DNA of 64,000 nt from Deltaproteobacteria bacterium (GTDB lineage Bacteria; Myxococcota; Kuafuiibacteriia; Kuafuiibacteriales; Kuafuiibacteriaceae), in NCBI GenBank assembly GCA_016703535.1, contig JADJBV010000002.1, forward strand, positions 2,480,001-2,544,000, given 5' to 3'. The position numbers and the translations under genes are program-made. Below, piece by piece: positions 24,378-33,882 of the stretch (position 1 is its first letter; each line of letters opens with the position of its first letter). Below the pieces are notes generated by a model. It saw only the letters and a program-made list of their open reading frames with translations, ran no database searches and was not told the origin of the DNA.

Positions 24378-25055
24378 ATGAGCAAAGCACCGAAGGAAGC
24401 GCCGAAGGATGAGGCCCCCGCCGAGGGCGGCGCCAAAAAGAAGGGCGGGAACCTGCTCGTCCTGGGCCTGGTTGCCTGCAACGTCCTGTCGCTCGGGGGC
24501 CTGGGAGCGTTCGTGATGATGGGCGGCAAGGGAGAGCCTGCCGCCGCTCACGCCGCCGAAGGTGAAGGGGGCGAGGCGGCCGAGCCCGAAGCCGAAGCCG
24601 CCGCCGCCGGCCACGGCGAAAAGCCCGACGCCAAGAAGGAGGGCCACGGCGAGGCCAAGAAGGAGCACGGCGAAAAGAAGGAAGCGCCGGCCGAACACGG
24701 CGCTCCCGCTGAACACTCCAGCAAGAAGGAAGACCACGGCGGCGAACCCGGTTCGATCACCTCGGTGCCCCTCGGGGCCTTCGTGATCAACCTGAACGAC
24801 CCGATGCACCCGGCCTACCTCAAGGCGTCGCTGACGGCGGAGTTGGCCAGCGCCGAACTCGAGGTCGAGGTGAAGAGCCGGGAGCCCCAGATCCGCGACG
24901 CGGTGATCTCGTACCTCTCGAGCCTGACCCTCAAAGAGACCCAAGGGCCGGTGGCCAAGGCGAACATCCGGGATGGGGTCCGGCGGCGCCTCAACAACAT
25001 CCTCACCAGCGGTGAGGTCAAACAAGTTTACCTGACCGACTTCGTCACCCAGTGA
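24378..25055 (+). CDS. fliL: Flagellar basal-body-associated protein FliL
   Basis: A 225-residue inner-membrane protein that assists the stator. A single transmembrane helix lies at about 25-48 (LLVLGLVACNVLSLGGLGAF). A long linker of His/Glu/Lys/Ala repeats (EGHGEAKKEHGEKKEAPAEH, in part) follows, then the periplasmic FliL domain from about 130 (VPLGAFVINLNDPMHPAYLK, DAVISYLSSLTLKETQG, VYLTDFVTQ). The linker is longer and more charged than in most FliL proteins. First gene of the plus-strand export operon, behind a sigma-54 promoter. Confidence 0.9.
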   Translation: MSKAPKEAPKDEAPAEGGAKKKGGNLLVLGLVACNVLSLGGLGAFVMMGGKGEPAAAHAAEGEGGEAAEPEAEAAAAGHGEKPDAKKEGHGEAKKEHGEKKEAPAEHGAPAEHSSKKEDHGGEPGSITSVPLGAFVINLNDPMHPAYLKASLTAELASAELEVEVKSREPQIRDAVISYLSSLTLKETQGPVAKANIRDGVRRRLNNILTSGEVKQVYLTDFVTQ

Positions 25056-25061
25056 AGTGTT

Positions 25062-26069
25062 ATGGATAACGTCCTCTCACAAAACGAGGTCAACGCCCTC
25101 CTCAGCGCGATCCAGCAGGGATCGGTGGCCCCAGCCGGGCCCACCGAAACCAACCCGGACGACGCCCGCGGGTACGACCTCACCAGCAACGACCGGATCA
25201 TCCGGGGCCGCATGCCGACCCTGGACATCCTCAACCAGCGCCTGGCCCGGCTGATGCGGATGTCGTTCTTCAACATGTTTCGGAAGAACGTCGAGGTCAC
25301 CCACGAGTCCACCCAGCTGCTGAAGTACAGCGAGTTCATCGCCACGGTTTCGGTGCCGGCTTGCTTGAATATGTTCAAGATGCCGCCCCTCAAGAGCAGC
25401 TGCCTGATCTCGGTCGACTCGGCCTTGATGTTTGGCCTGGTGGACCACGTCTTCGGTGGCACGGGCAGCTGGTACCGGGTCGAAGGCCGGGACTACAGCA
25501 CCATCGAGCTCCGGCTGATCCGCGAGGTGATGGAGGTCGTGCTGAAGGACCTCGGTGAGGCCTGGGCTCCGGTGATGGCCATCCGCCCCGAGTACCTGCG
25601 GACCGAAGTGAATCCGCAGTTCGCGGCGATCTCGGCCCCCACCGACGTGACGGTGTTGATGAACTTTTTGGTCGAGCTCGAGGGCACCACCAAAGGCCGC
25701 ATCGGCGTGTTGATCCCTTACGGCGTCATCGAGCCGATCCGACCGCTCCTCTCCTCGGCGCTCCAGACTGAACGAAACGACGAAGACAGCACTTGGAAGG
25801 CCCGGATCATCGACGTGTTGATGCAGATCGACGTCGAGCTGGGATCGACCTTGGGCAAGGGCCACCTGACGCTGCGCGATCTGATGCGGCTCAAGGTGGG
25901 TGACACCATTGGCCTACACGTCGACGCGGGCGGCCCGCTGCCGGTCAACGTCGAAGGCGTCCACAAAACCGACGGACATCCGGTGATGAGCCGGGGCCGC
26001 TTGGCACTCAAGCTGACCGGGCCAATCCGGCCTGCCCATCACCCGGGCGACTCGATCGAAAGGAAGTGA
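25062..26069 (+). CDS. fliM: Flagellar motor switch protein FliM
   Basis: A 335-residue C-ring protein that binds phospho-CheY. The N-terminal CheY-binding peptide VLSQNEVNALLSAI (about 4-17) is intact. The CheC-like middle domain begins LDILNQRLARLMRMSFFNMF. The C-terminal SpoA domain contains LGSTLGKGHLTLRDLMRLKV. It follows fliL after 6 bp and overlaps the fliN initiation region. Confidence 0.96.
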   Translation: MDNVLSQNEVNALLSAIQQGSVAPAGPTETNPDDARGYDLTSNDRIIRGRMPTLDILNQRLARLMRMSFFNMFRKNVEVTHESTQLLKYSEFIATVSVPACLNMFKMPPLKSSCLISVDSALMFGLVDHVFGGTGSWYRVEGRDYSTIELRLIREVMEVVLKDLGEAWAPVMAIRPEYLRTEVNPQFAAISAPTDVTVLMNFLVELEGTTKGRIGVLIPYGVIEPIRPLLSSALQTERNDEDSTWKARIIDVLMQIDVELGSTLGKGHLTLRDLMRLKVGDTIGLHVDAGGPLPVNVEGVHKTDGHPVMSRGRLALKLTGPIRPAHHPGDSIERK

Positions 26070-26071
26070 AC

Positions 26072-26407
26072 ATGGCCACTCCAACCACCGCACCCGCGAC
26101 CGAACGACCCACCCCTCCGCCGGTGATCGCCGCTGAGGATCTCTCAAGTTTGGATCGGATCATGGACATCCCGTTGGTGGTGTCGGTCGAGCTCGGCCGC
26201 ACCAGCATCCAGATCGGGGATCTCTTGCAGCTGGCCCAAGGTTCGATCATCGAGTTGACCAAGTTGGCCGGTGAACCTCTGGACATCTTGGTCCACGGCA
26301 AGTTGGTGGCCCGCGGCGAGGCCGTGGTGATCAACGATCAATTCGGAGTTCGGCTCACGGACATCGTGAGCCAGGCGGAGCGCGTCGAGTCGCTCCGAGG
26401 GAGCTGA
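26072..26407 (+). CDS. fliN: Flagellar motor switch protein FliN
   Basis: A 111-residue C-ring protein with one SpoA domain (MDIPLVVSVELGRTSIQIGD, LDILVHGKLVARGEAVVIND, FGVRLTDIV). A Pro/Thr-rich N-terminal tail precedes it. ATG 26072 follows an AGGA 8-9 nt upstream; GTG 26066 inside the fliM stop is the alternative. Binds FliM and the FliH-FliI export complex. Confidence 0.95.
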   Translation: MATPTTAPATERPTPPPVIAAEDLSSLDRIMDIPLVVSVELGRTSIQIGDLLQLAQGSIIELTKLAGEPLDILVHGKLVARGEAVVINDQFGVRLTDIVSQAERVESLRGS

Positions 26408-26408
26408 G

Positions 26409-27044
26409 ATGCGTACGTTGACCTTCTGGACCGCCGCCACCTTGATGACCGTCGCCAGCACCAGCTGGGCCCAGAGTGAACCGGCGCCGATCCCCGAACC
26501 TTCGCCGGCTGAGACCGACGCCCGGGCCTTGGTCCAGGCCCTCGAGGCCAAATACGCCCGAGTCGAGGCGCAGCGAAAGGCTCAGGCCCCCGCGGCGACC
26601 GCCGAAGCCCCCGGCCCGACCGCCGCCACCACCACCACCGCCGCTGGGCTGGAGATGTTGGCCTTGGCTTTGGTCTTGGGTGGGGCCTTGGGCGCCGCCA
26701 CCTGGTGGCTGAAGCGCCGTCAAAAGGAGCAGGCCCACGATCCGGCCTCGGCCAACCTGGCGGTGTCGGACGCGATCTGGCTGGGCAAAGGCCAACGCCT
26801 GGTCCTGGTCGACGTCGCGGGGCGGCGAGTGTTGTTGGGCATCTCCAGCGCCGGCATGCAGAGCCTGGCGGTGCTCGAGCCGACCGCGCCGGTCCCCGAG
26901 CGGATTGCGCCGGCCAAGTTCAAGCCCAGCGCCATGCCCGAAAGTGAAGAGTGGTTTTCGGAGATGGTCAAAGACGAGCTGGTCCGGGATCGACCGACCC
27001 GGGACGATCGTCGCCGGATCTTGAGCCAATTGAACAGCCTCTGA
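26409..27044 (+). CDS. fliO: Flagellar biosynthesis protein FliO
   Basis: A 211-residue membrane protein that helps assemble the FliP ring of the export gate. A cleavable signal peptide (MRTLTFWTAATLMTVASTSWA) is followed by a Pro/Ala-rich linker, one membrane helix at about 78-98 (LEMLALALVLGGALGAATWW) and a small cytoplasmic domain (LGKGQRLVLVDVAGRRVLLG). Poorly conserved family; assignment rests on this pattern and on position between fliN and fliP. Confidence 0.85.
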   Translation: MRTLTFWTAATLMTVASTSWAQSEPAPIPEPSPAETDARALVQALEAKYARVEAQRKAQAPAATAEAPGPTAATTTTAAGLEMLALALVLGGALGAATWWLKRRQKEQAHDPASANLAVSDAIWLGKGQRLVLVDVAGRRVLLGISSAGMQSLAVLEPTAPVPERIAPAKFKPSAMPESEEWFSEMVKDELVRDRPTRDDRRRILSQLNSL

Positions 27045-27072
27045 GCTCGTTTCACCCCACCCGGAGGATGCC

Positions 27073-27723
27073 GTGCAGCCTTTGATCGACTCGCTCAGCT
27101 CGGCGGCACCTCTACGGGTCGTCCTCTTCCTCACCGCGATCACCGTCCTCCCCGGCGTGTTGATCTCGATGACCGCCTTCCTTCGGATCTCTCTGGTCCT
27201 CAGCTTCTTGAGGCACGCCCTGGGCCTGCAGATCCCGCCCAACCAGGTGTTGATCGGGATCTCCTTGTTCTTGACCTACTTCGTGATGGCCGAACCCGCG
27301 GATCGGATCTGGAACGGCGCGGTTTCGCCTTACCTGGAGGGCCAAATGCGAGAGCCAGAGGCCCTGGAGAAGGCCCGGGCGCCGTTGGCCGAGTTCATGT
27401 TGGAGCACACCCGGGACGAAGAGCTGATGTTGATGCTCAACCTGGCCAACGCTCCGGACTACGATCGGGTCGACCAGATCCCGCTGCGCACCATCGTCCC
27501 CGCGTTTTTGCTGAGCGAGCTGCGCACCGCCTTCTCCATCGGTTTCCTCCTGTTCATCCCGTTTTTGGTGATCGACCTGGCGGTGGCCGCGCTGCTCAAC
27601 GCCTTGGGCATGATCATGTTGCCGCCGACGGCCATCGCCTTGCCGTTCAAGGTGTTGATCTTCGTCTTGGCCGACGGCTGGACCATGGTGGTCACCGCCT
27701 TGGTGCGGAGCTTCACGGGGTGA
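27073..27723 (+). CDS. fliP: Flagellar export gate protein FliP
   Basis: A 216-residue core subunit of the FliPQR export gate. FLRISLVLSFLRHALGLQIP, LPLRTIVPAF-type sequence (here IPLRTIVPAFLLSELRTAFS) and the C-terminal MLPPTAIALPFKVLIFVLAD are signatures. Start is GTG 27073 behind GGAGG. It lacks the long N-terminal extension seen in some homologues. Gap to fliQ is 3 bp. Confidence 0.95.
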   Translation: MQPLIDSLSSAAPLRVVLFLTAITVLPGVLISMTAFLRISLVLSFLRHALGLQIPPNQVLIGISLFLTYFVMAEPADRIWNGAVSPYLEGQMREPEALEKARAPLAEFMLEHTRDEELMLMLNLANAPDYDRVDQIPLRTIVPAFLLSELRTAFSIGFLLFIPFLVIDLAVAALLNALGMIMLPPTAIALPFKVLIFVLADGWTMVVTALVRSFTG

Positions 27724-27726
27724 ACC

Positions 27727-27996
27727 ATGGGGCCTGACTTCGTCATCGCGGTCCTCAAACACGCCCTGACCACCGGCGCGATGGTCGTTGCGCCCATCTT
27801 GTTGGTGGGCATGACCGTCGGCATCTTGGTCGGCGCCTTTCAGGCCGCCACCCAGGTCAGCGAACCCACCTTGACCTTCGTGCCCAAGGTGGTCGCGGTG
27901 GGGCTGGTCGGCTCGCTCCTATTGCCCTGGGGCCTGGAGCGCTTCGTGCACATCTTCCGCTACGTGATCGAGTCGACCCTACAGGTGACCCGGTGA
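27727..27996 (+). CDS. fliQ: Flagellar export gate protein FliQ
   Basis: An 89-residue protein with two membrane helices. APILLVGMTVGILVGAFQAA and TQVSEPTLTFVPKVVAVGLV are the family signatures (usual E-x-T-L-x-F-x-P-K). Part of the FliPQR gate; its stop overlaps the fliR GTG by 4 bp. Confidence 0.95.
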   Translation: MGPDFVIAVLKHALTTGAMVVAPILLVGMTVGILVGAFQAATQVSEPTLTFVPKVVAVGLVGSLLLPWGLERFVHIFRYVIESTLQVTR

Positions 27997-28733
27997 TCAG
28001 CGATGGCGCCATGGCCCAAGCGGTCCTGTTGGCCTTCTTGCGCCTGGTGGCCTTCTTTGTTTCGGCGCCGTTCCCTGGCCCGATCGTGCCGCCGACCGTG
28101 CGGGTGATGTTCGCCGCTGGCTTGGCTTGGTCCTTGACCCCCAACACCGTGGCGCCGCCCAGCGGGGACCTTTGGATCGCGGCCTTGGCCGAGTTGGCCC
28201 TGGGGTTGTCGGCGGGGTTTTTGTTGTCGTTGCCCCTCTCGACCTTCACCGCCGCGGGCGAGTTGGTCGGCAGCCAGATGGGCTTGTCGGCCCCCGGCCT
28301 CTCGGACCCTTATCGGTTCCGCTCGACGATCATGGGTTCGGTCTACACCACCGTGGCCTTGGCGGTGTTTGCAGCCGGCGAAGGCCCCAGCCGAGTGGCG
28401 GTGTTTTTAGCGCGTAGCCTGGAGCTGTTGCCCCCGGGTTCGGCGACCGCGCTGATCCCCGACGCCTCTTGGGTGATCGGGGCGGGCGCTCAGCTGATGA
28501 CCGCCGCGGTGCAGGTGGCCGCGCCGGTGGTGACCGCGGTCTTTGCGGCCCAGATCGTGTTGGCGGTTTTGGCCCGTTCGGTCCCGACCTTGAACTTGTT
28601 CGTAGAGGGCCCGGCCTTGACCTTGTCGGCGGGGGTCTTGGGCTTCGTCGCTTCGGTGCACACCTTCGTGCCCTTGGTCGATCGCATCTTCGGCGCGCGC
28701 TTCGAGGAGCTCGCGGGTTGGCTGGTGAGCTGA
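27993..28733 (+). CDS. fliR: Flagellar export gate protein FliR
   Basis: A 246-residue polytopic membrane protein completing the FliPQR gate. Helices are separated by FLSLPLSTFTAAGELVGSQM-like sequence (here LLSLPLSTFTAAGELVGSQM), and the C-terminal part has APVVTAVFAAQIVLAVLARS and VPTLNLFVEG, matching the family's P-x-hN-hF pattern. Start GTG 27993 is coupled to the fliQ stop; ATG 28011 is an alternative. Confidence 0.92.
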   Translation: MISDGAMAQAVLLAFLRLVAFFVSAPFPGPIVPPTVRVMFAAGLAWSLTPNTVAPPSGDLWIAALAELALGLSAGFLLSLPLSTFTAAGELVGSQMGLSAPGLSDPYRFRSTIMGSVYTTVALAVFAAGEGPSRVAVFLARSLELLPPGSATALIPDASWVIGAGAQLMTAAVQVAAPVVTAVFAAQIVLAVLARSVPTLNLFVEGPALTLSAGVLGFVASVHTFVPLVDRIFGARFEELAGWLVS

Positions 28734-28736
28734 ACC

Positions 28737-29822
28737 ATGGCCGAAGGCGAAGACTCAGGTGCCGAACGCACCGAAGACGCAACCCCACAACGACGGGAAA
28801 AAGCCCGCGAAGAAGGCCAGGTCGCCAGTTCCCCCGAGGTGGCGGTGGCGGTCACCATGATCGTGTTGACCATGTCCTTGGCCTTCGTGTTGCCGGGGAC
28901 GGGACAACAGGCCTTGGACACCATGGTCGCCTCCTTCGAGTGGCCGAAGGGCGGGGTTTTTGGTCTGCCCGAGGTCACCGAACTTCTGCGTCGAGCCTTT
29001 TGGGCGGCCTTGGGTCTGGTCGCGCCGGTGGCGGGGTTGGCTCTGCTGCTCGGGGTGTTCGCCTCGATCGCGCAGGTTGGCTTTCACCTCAACATTGGCC
29101 TCTTGGGCGTCGACTTTCAGCGCCTCGATCCTTCCCGCTGGTTTGGGCGCATCGCCAGCGCTGAGCTGCCCCTGGGGTTGCTCAAGTCGCTGCTGAAGGG
29201 CGCCGGGGTGGTGGCCTTGGCGGCGGTGGCGCTTTCCGACGAGCCCTCCCAGCTTTGGCGGGCCGCCTTCGGTTCGACCACCCAGCTGGTGCAGCACCTG
29301 CATCACCTGGCTTCTGAGGTGGCGGGCAAGGTGACCGCGGCGTTGGTGGTCTTGGCGGGCCTGGACTACGGCTGGGCGCGTTACCAGCACGAAGAACGCC
29401 TGAAGATGTCCAAGCAGGAGCTGAAGGAAGAGGCCAAGGAGTCCGACGGCAACCCGCAGGTGAAGGCGGCCATGCGCCGCAAGATGCGGGAGAATCAGAA
29501 GAAGAAGAAGCTGGTGGATCAGGTCAAGGAGGCGACGGTGATCGCCGTGAACCCGACCCACTACGCCGTCGCCCTGCGTTATTGGCAGAAGGTCGACGGC
29601 AGCCCTCGGGTGGTCGCGAAGGGTGTCGATCACCGGGCCGCCAAGATCCGCGAGATCGCTCAAAAACACGGCATCCCGATCATCGAGGACAAGCCGCTGG
29701 CCCGAACCTTGTACGCGTTGGTCAAAGAGGGGGACGCCATCCCCGTGGATCTCTACCGTTCGGTCGCCAAGTTGTTGGCGATCGTCTACCGGCGCCGCAC
29801 CCCTGACGGAGGTCGTCGATGA
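28737..29822 (+). CDS. flhB: Flagellar export switch protein FlhB
   Basis: A 361-residue export-gate component that sets substrate specificity. The N terminus has the family's ERTEDATPQRREKAREEGQV. Four membrane helices follow, then the cytoplasmic linker MSKQELKEEAKESDGNPQVK and the self-cleavage site NPTH at about 272-275. The C-terminal domain (GIPIIEDKPLARTLYALVKE) follows. The autocleavage site is expected to interact with FliK, which is unusually long here. Overlaps flhA by 4 bp. Confidence 0.97.
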   Translation: MAEGEDSGAERTEDATPQRREKAREEGQVASSPEVAVAVTMIVLTMSLAFVLPGTGQQALDTMVASFEWPKGGVFGLPEVTELLRRAFWAALGLVAPVAGLALLLGVFASIAQVGFHLNIGLLGVDFQRLDPSRWFGRIASAELPLGLLKSLLKGAGVVALAAVALSDEPSQLWRAAFGSTTQLVQHLHHLASEVAGKVTAALVVLAGLDYGWARYQHEERLKMSKQELKEEAKESDGNPQVKAAMRRKMRENQKKKKLVDQVKEATVIAVNPTHYAVALRYWQKVDGSPRVVAKGVDHRAAKIREIAQKHGIPIIEDKPLARTLYALVKEGDAIPVDLYRSVAKLLAIVYRRRTPDGGRR

Positions 29823-31891
29823 AGGCCGATTCCGCCCCGAGTCCCCTGAGCTTTGGCAAGATCCTCACGCCGGAGATCGTGGTCGGCGCCTCCTTCTTGG
29901 CGGTGGTGTCGTTGTTGGTGGTGCCGGTGCCGCCCCTGGCGCTGGACCTGCTCTTGGCCTTGAGCTTCGCGATCTCGGCGGTGGTGTTTTTGACCGCGAT
30001 GTTTTCGGAGCGGCCGACCGACTTCTCTATCTTCCCGACATTGCTGCTTATTTCGACCCTGTTGCGGCTGTCGCTCAACATCGCCTCCACCCGCTTGATC
30101 TTGCTCCACGGCCACGAAGGGCCGGACGCGGCGGGCGAGATCATCGAGGCCTTTTCGCAGTTTGTGGTGGGCGGGAACGTCGGCGTCGGCATGGTGATCT
30201 TCTTGGCGCTGATCGTGATCAACTTCGTGGTGATCACCAAAGGCGCAGGACGCATCGCCGAGGTGGCGGCTCGATTCACCTTGGACGCCATGCCCGGCAA
30301 GCAGATGGCGATCGACGCCGAACTCAGCTCCGGCGCGATCAACGAGAAGGAGGCCCGGACTCGTCGGGCCGAGGTCGAACAACAGGCCGACTTCTACGGA
30401 GCGATGGACGGCTCCAACAAGTTCATCCGGGGCGACGCGATCGCCGCCTTGATCATCACCGGCATCAACTTGGTGGGTGGCATCGCCATCGGCGTCATCC
30501 AACACGGGCTTTCAGCCGGCCAAGCGGCGACCAACTACTCGATGTTGACCATGGGCGACGGCTTGGTGTCCCAGATGCCGGCCTTGGTGGTCTCGACCGC
30601 CGCTGGTCTGGCCATCACCCGGGCCTCCGGCAAGAGCGACTTCGGCGCTCAGGTGGTCAGCCAGCTGCTCAGCATGCGCCGGGTGTTGGTGATCGCCGCG
30701 GGCTTCCTCCTGTTCATCGGCCTGCTGCCTGGGCTGCCCTTTTTCCCCTTCGCGGTCCTGGCCGGGGCCTTGTTGTTCGTCGCTTGGCGCCAAGGCAAAG
30801 AGGTGATTGCGCCGGTGGTCGAGGAGGCCCCCGTGGATCCCAACGCCGAGCCGACGATGGGTGAGGTGCTCCACGTCGATCCCCTGGTGCTCGAGGTCGG
30901 CTACGGCCTGCTGGCCTTGGTCGACGCCAGCCGCGGCGGTGACGTGCCGGAGCGGGTCAAGAAGTTGCGGAAGCAGCTGGCCCAAGATCTGGGGCTGGTG
31001 ATCCCGCCGGTGCGGGTGGTGGACAACCTGCAGCTCGCGCCGACCGCGTATGTCATCAAGCTCTACGGGGTCGAGGTCGCGAAGGGCCAACTCCAACCCG
31101 ACCGGCACCTCGCCATCGACTCCACTGGGGCTTCGGTGTTCCCGGGTGGCGTCGAGACCAAAGAGCCAGTGTTTGGCCTACGGGCCTACTGGATCTCGGG
31201 CGACGATCGAGCCCGAGCCGAAGCCAAGGGGCTCACGGTGGTCGATCCCTCGACGGTCTTGTCGACCCACCTGGCCGAGGTGCTGCGCCGCAACGCCGAC
31301 CAACTGCTGGGCCGCGATCAGGCCCACGAGCTGATCGGCTACGTGCGCCAAGAAGCGCCCAAGTTGATCGAGGAGTTGGTGCCCGGCCAGCTGGGCATGG
31401 GTGAGGTGGTAGGCGTGCTGAAGAACCTGCTCGCCGAGCGGGTCTCGATCCGCAACCTGCGGGCGATCCTCGAGGGCGTGGCGGGCGTCGCCGGCCGCAC
31501 CAAAGACCTGGGCGAACTCACCGAAGCGGCCCGCACTGCCATCGGCCGCCAGATCACCTCTGGCGCCGCCGATGGCGACGGCGTGCTCCACGCCTTGGTC
31601 TTCGATCGGGAGATGGAACACCTGCTCCGGGGTTCGATCGCGCCCAACGGCTCTTTGGCCCCCGATCCGTCGGTCTTCCAGGCCCTGATTCGTCAAACGG
31701 CTGACATCGCGGCTTCGACAGGTGCCGGCAAGCAGACACCTGTTTTGCTGGTGGCGGACGACCTGCGGCGCCCGGTGCGCGAGCTGGTTTCGGTGCAACT
31801 GCCGGATATCCCGGTGATCGCGGTCCGGGAGCTGGATCGTCAGCTCGAGCTCAAAGTTGTCGGCACGGTCACTGCAAAAGCCTCTCGCTGA
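29819..31891 (+). CDS. flhA: Flagellar export gate protein FlhA
   Basis: A 690-residue export gate protein. The N-terminal half has about eight membrane helices with LSFAISAVVFLTAMFSERPT, the FHIPEP-type region (RFTLDAMPGKQMAIDAELSS, GAINEKEARTRRAEVEQQAD, FYGAMDGSNKFIRGDAIA). The C-terminal cytoplasmic nonamer-forming domain starts near 340 and contains LSTHLAEVLRRNADQLLGRD and VLKNLLAERVSIRNLRAILE. Full length compared with the family (about 690). Followed after 3 bp by flhF. Confidence 0.97.
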   Translation: MKADSAPSPLSFGKILTPEIVVGASFLAVVSLLVVPVPPLALDLLLALSFAISAVVFLTAMFSERPTDFSIFPTLLLISTLLRLSLNIASTRLILLHGHEGPDAAGEIIEAFSQFVVGGNVGVGMVIFLALIVINFVVITKGAGRIAEVAARFTLDAMPGKQMAIDAELSSGAINEKEARTRRAEVEQQADFYGAMDGSNKFIRGDAIAALIITGINLVGGIAIGVIQHGLSAGQAATNYSMLTMGDGLVSQMPALVVSTAAGLAITRASGKSDFGAQVVSQLLSMRRVLVIAAGFLLFIGLLPGLPFFPFAVLAGALLFVAWRQGKEVIAPVVEEAPVDPNAEPTMGEVLHVDPLVLEVGYGLLALVDASRGGDVPERVKKLRKQLAQDLGLVIPPVRVVDNLQLAPTAYVIKLYGVEVAKGQLQPDRHLAIDSTGASVFPGGVETKEPVFGLRAYWISGDDRARAEAKGLTVVDPSTVLSTHLAEVLRRNADQLLGRDQAHELIGYVRQEAPKLIEELVPGQLGMGEVVGVLKNLLAERVSIRNLRAILEGVAGVAGRTKDLGELTEAARTAIGRQITSGAADGDGVLHALVFDREMEHLLRGSIAPNGSLAPDPSVFQALIRQTADIAASTGAGKQTPVLLVADDLRRPVRELVSVQLPDIPVIAVRELDRQLELKVVGTVTAKASR

Positions 31892-31894
31892 GGC

Positions 31895-33040
31895 ATGCAG
31901 GTTCAGGTTGTCAGAGCCGCCACCCGGCACCTCGCCCTCAGCGAAGCGCGTCGCCGGTTGGGACCCGACCCGTTGGTGTTGGCCGTTCGTCGCCAGGCCC
32001 GGGCCGATGGCAGTGGCTTCGAGTGGGAGGCGGTGGTCGCCAGGGACACTCCCAGCGCCGAAGGTGCACCTGTCAAAACTTCGGCATCCTTCAGCGAACT
32101 TGACGCCCTCAAGTTGGACCTGGCCACCGTGCAGGCCGGCCTCCCGAAGGACACCTCCACCCACGACCTGCTGCTTTTGGCCCGGCGCCTGACCCAGCTG
32201 GAACATGGCCTCCTCGAAGGGGTCTTGGCCTCCAAAAAACTCGAGGCGCACTGGCTCCCGCTCCTCGAACGCCTCGAGCACTCCGGTTATCCACGGGCCG
32301 AGGCCCTCGCGATCCTGCAACGCGTCGAAGCCGCGGGGGCCCGGGTCGACGGGCCCAAGGTCGAGCCGGCGCTGCTTCACCGGCGCCTCCGTCAGGCCTT
32401 GGCGGCCACCGTCGCGGTCGCCCCGGCCGAAGAGCGGGTGCGGCCTAAGTTGGTGGTCTTCGTAGGCGGATCCGGCGTGGGCAAGACGACCTTGGCCGCC
32501 AAGTTGGTCGCTGACCTCTGCTTGGGAGGCTCCCGCCAGCCGGTGCTCGGAACCCTGCTCCCGAAGAGCGGCGTCGCCATCGACACCTTGAAGCGCTGCG
32601 CCCGAGCCCTCGATATTGAATATACCGAGGTGACCCAGGCGGCCCAGCTCCACCGCCTCTGGGAGCGGGCCGAGTCGGTCCCGGTGGTGCTGGACACCGC
32701 CTCCATCAACCCCCGAGCGGACGCCGCCATCGCCTCCTTGGGCCGCCTCTTGCGCGCCGTCCCCGATGCCGAGGTGCACGCCGTGGTGCCGGCCTCCCAC
32801 AGCCTGGAGGACTTCGCCGTCGCGACGTCAGCCTTTGGACTGGTGGGTGCCAAACGATTGGCAGTTACACGCTTGGACGAGGCCCCGATGGTTGGCCGAG
32901 TTCTTGCTGCTTCGTCAGCTGCTCGTATGCCGATCAGCTACGTCTCCCAAGGGCCGCGCATCCCCGACGACCTGGTGCGCCCGGCGCTCGAGTCGTTGCT
33001 CGATGCAGCCCTCTCTTCGGAAGGGATGGTGCGATCATGA
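31895..33040 (+). CDS. flhF: Flagellar SRP-like GTPase FlhF
   Basis: A 381-residue SRP-type GTPase that places polar flagella. A short B-type N-terminal domain (ARRRLGPDPLVLAVRRQARA) and linker precede the N and G domains. The P-loop GGSGVGKTT begins at about 191. LGTLLPKSGVAIDTLKRCAR and the closing AVTRLDEAP-type guanine-recognition motif are visible. The gene overlaps flhG by 4 bp. The pair suggests polar flagella under number control. Confidence 0.9.
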   Translation: MQVQVVRAATRHLALSEARRRLGPDPLVLAVRRQARADGSGFEWEAVVARDTPSAEGAPVKTSASFSELDALKLDLATVQAGLPKDTSTHDLLLLARRLTQLEHGLLEGVLASKKLEAHWLPLLERLEHSGYPRAEALAILQRVEAAGARVDGPKVEPALLHRRLRQALAATVAVAPAEERVRPKLVVFVGGSGVGKTTLAAKLVADLCLGGSRQPVLGTLLPKSGVAIDTLKRCARALDIEYTEVTQAAQLHRLWERAESVPVVLDTASINPRADAAIASLGRLLRAVPDAEVHAVVPASHSLEDFAVATSAFGLVGAKRLAVTRLDEAPMVGRVLAASSAARMPISYVSQGPRIPDDLVRPALESLLDAALSSEGMVRS

Positions 33041-33861
33041 ATCTGCAGCTCGCCGTGCAGCGCGAGGCCCTGGCGCCGGTGGCCGTTCGACGGCCCCAGG
33101 TGATCACCTTGGCCAGCGGCAAAGGGGGCGTCGGCAAGACCCACCTGGCCGTCAACCTGGCCTCCGCCTTCGCCGCCCACGGCAAGAAGGTCCTCTTGAT
33201 CGACGGCGATCTCGGCTTGGCCAACGTCAACGTCTTGTTGGGTGTCTCGCCCGACTACAACGCCGGTCACCTCCTCGACGGCAGCCAACCCTTCGAACGG
33301 GTCGTGACCCGGGTCCGTGACACCTTCGACTTCTTGCCGGCGGGCAGCGCCTTGGCCCACCTGGCCGAACTCGACCTGTCGGCCCAGGTCTCCTTCATGG
33401 AGAAGCTGGAGCTGCAGCGCCGCGACTACGACCTGGTCTTGATCGACGCGGGCGCGGGCATCGGCGGCAACGTCCGCTTGGCCCTCTCGATGGCCGACGA
33501 AGTCTTGATCGTCATGAACCCCGAGACCACCTCCCTCACCGACGCGTACGCGCTGGTGAAGATCGCCGGCCGGATGGGGGTCAAGGGCCCCTTCCAAGCG
33601 GTGGTGAACCGGGTGCGGCTCGCCGAAGAGGCCCGGGAGATGCACGCCAGCCTGCAGGCGGCGTCGCGCAACTTCCTCGGCATCGAGGTCGGCTACGCCG
33701 GCTACGTATATCGCGATCGTGTGGTGGAGCGGGCGCTGCGAGAGCAGACCCCCTTCATCGAAACCTTTCCGGACGCGCCGGCTTCTCGGTGTGTCGAAGC
33801 CCTGGCCAAACGCCTGCTCGGGACTGCCCCGGCCGTCGTCGCCCGGATGAGCGCAGACTGA
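33037..33861 (+). CDS. flhG: Flagellar number regulator FlhG/FleN (MinD-type ATPase)
   Basis: A 274-residue ParA/MinD-family ATPase. The deviant Walker A SGKGGVGKTH is at about 28-36, followed by LLIDGDLGLANVNVLLGVSP and the Walker B region YDLVLIDAGAGI. The N terminus (MNLQLAVQREALAP) differs from the DQA-motif peptide that stimulates FlhF in other bacteria, so contact details may differ. Known homologues limit flagellar number by acting on FlhF and, in some species, on the sigma-54 activator FleQ. Confidence 0.88.
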   Translation: MNLQLAVQREALAPVAVRRPQVITLASGKGGVGKTHLAVNLASAFAAHGKKVLLIDGDLGLANVNVLLGVSPDYNAGHLLDGSQPFERVVTRVRDTFDFLPAGSALAHLAELDLSAQVSFMEKLELQRRDYDLVLIDAGAGIGGNVRLALSMADEVLIVMNPETTSLTDAYALVKIAGRMGVKGPFQAVVNRVRLAEEAREMHASLQAASRNFLGIEVGYAGYVYRDRVVERALREQTPFIETFPDAPASRCVEALAKRLLGTAPAVVARMSAD

Positions 33862-33882
33862 ATCGGATCCAAGGAGCCTGCC

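Noticed and set aside
24099..25025. N-terminal extension of the sigma-54 activator frame by 309 codons
   Set aside because: The extension runs antisense to fliL and lacks homology; the receiver domain starts cleanly at the ATG at 24096-24098.
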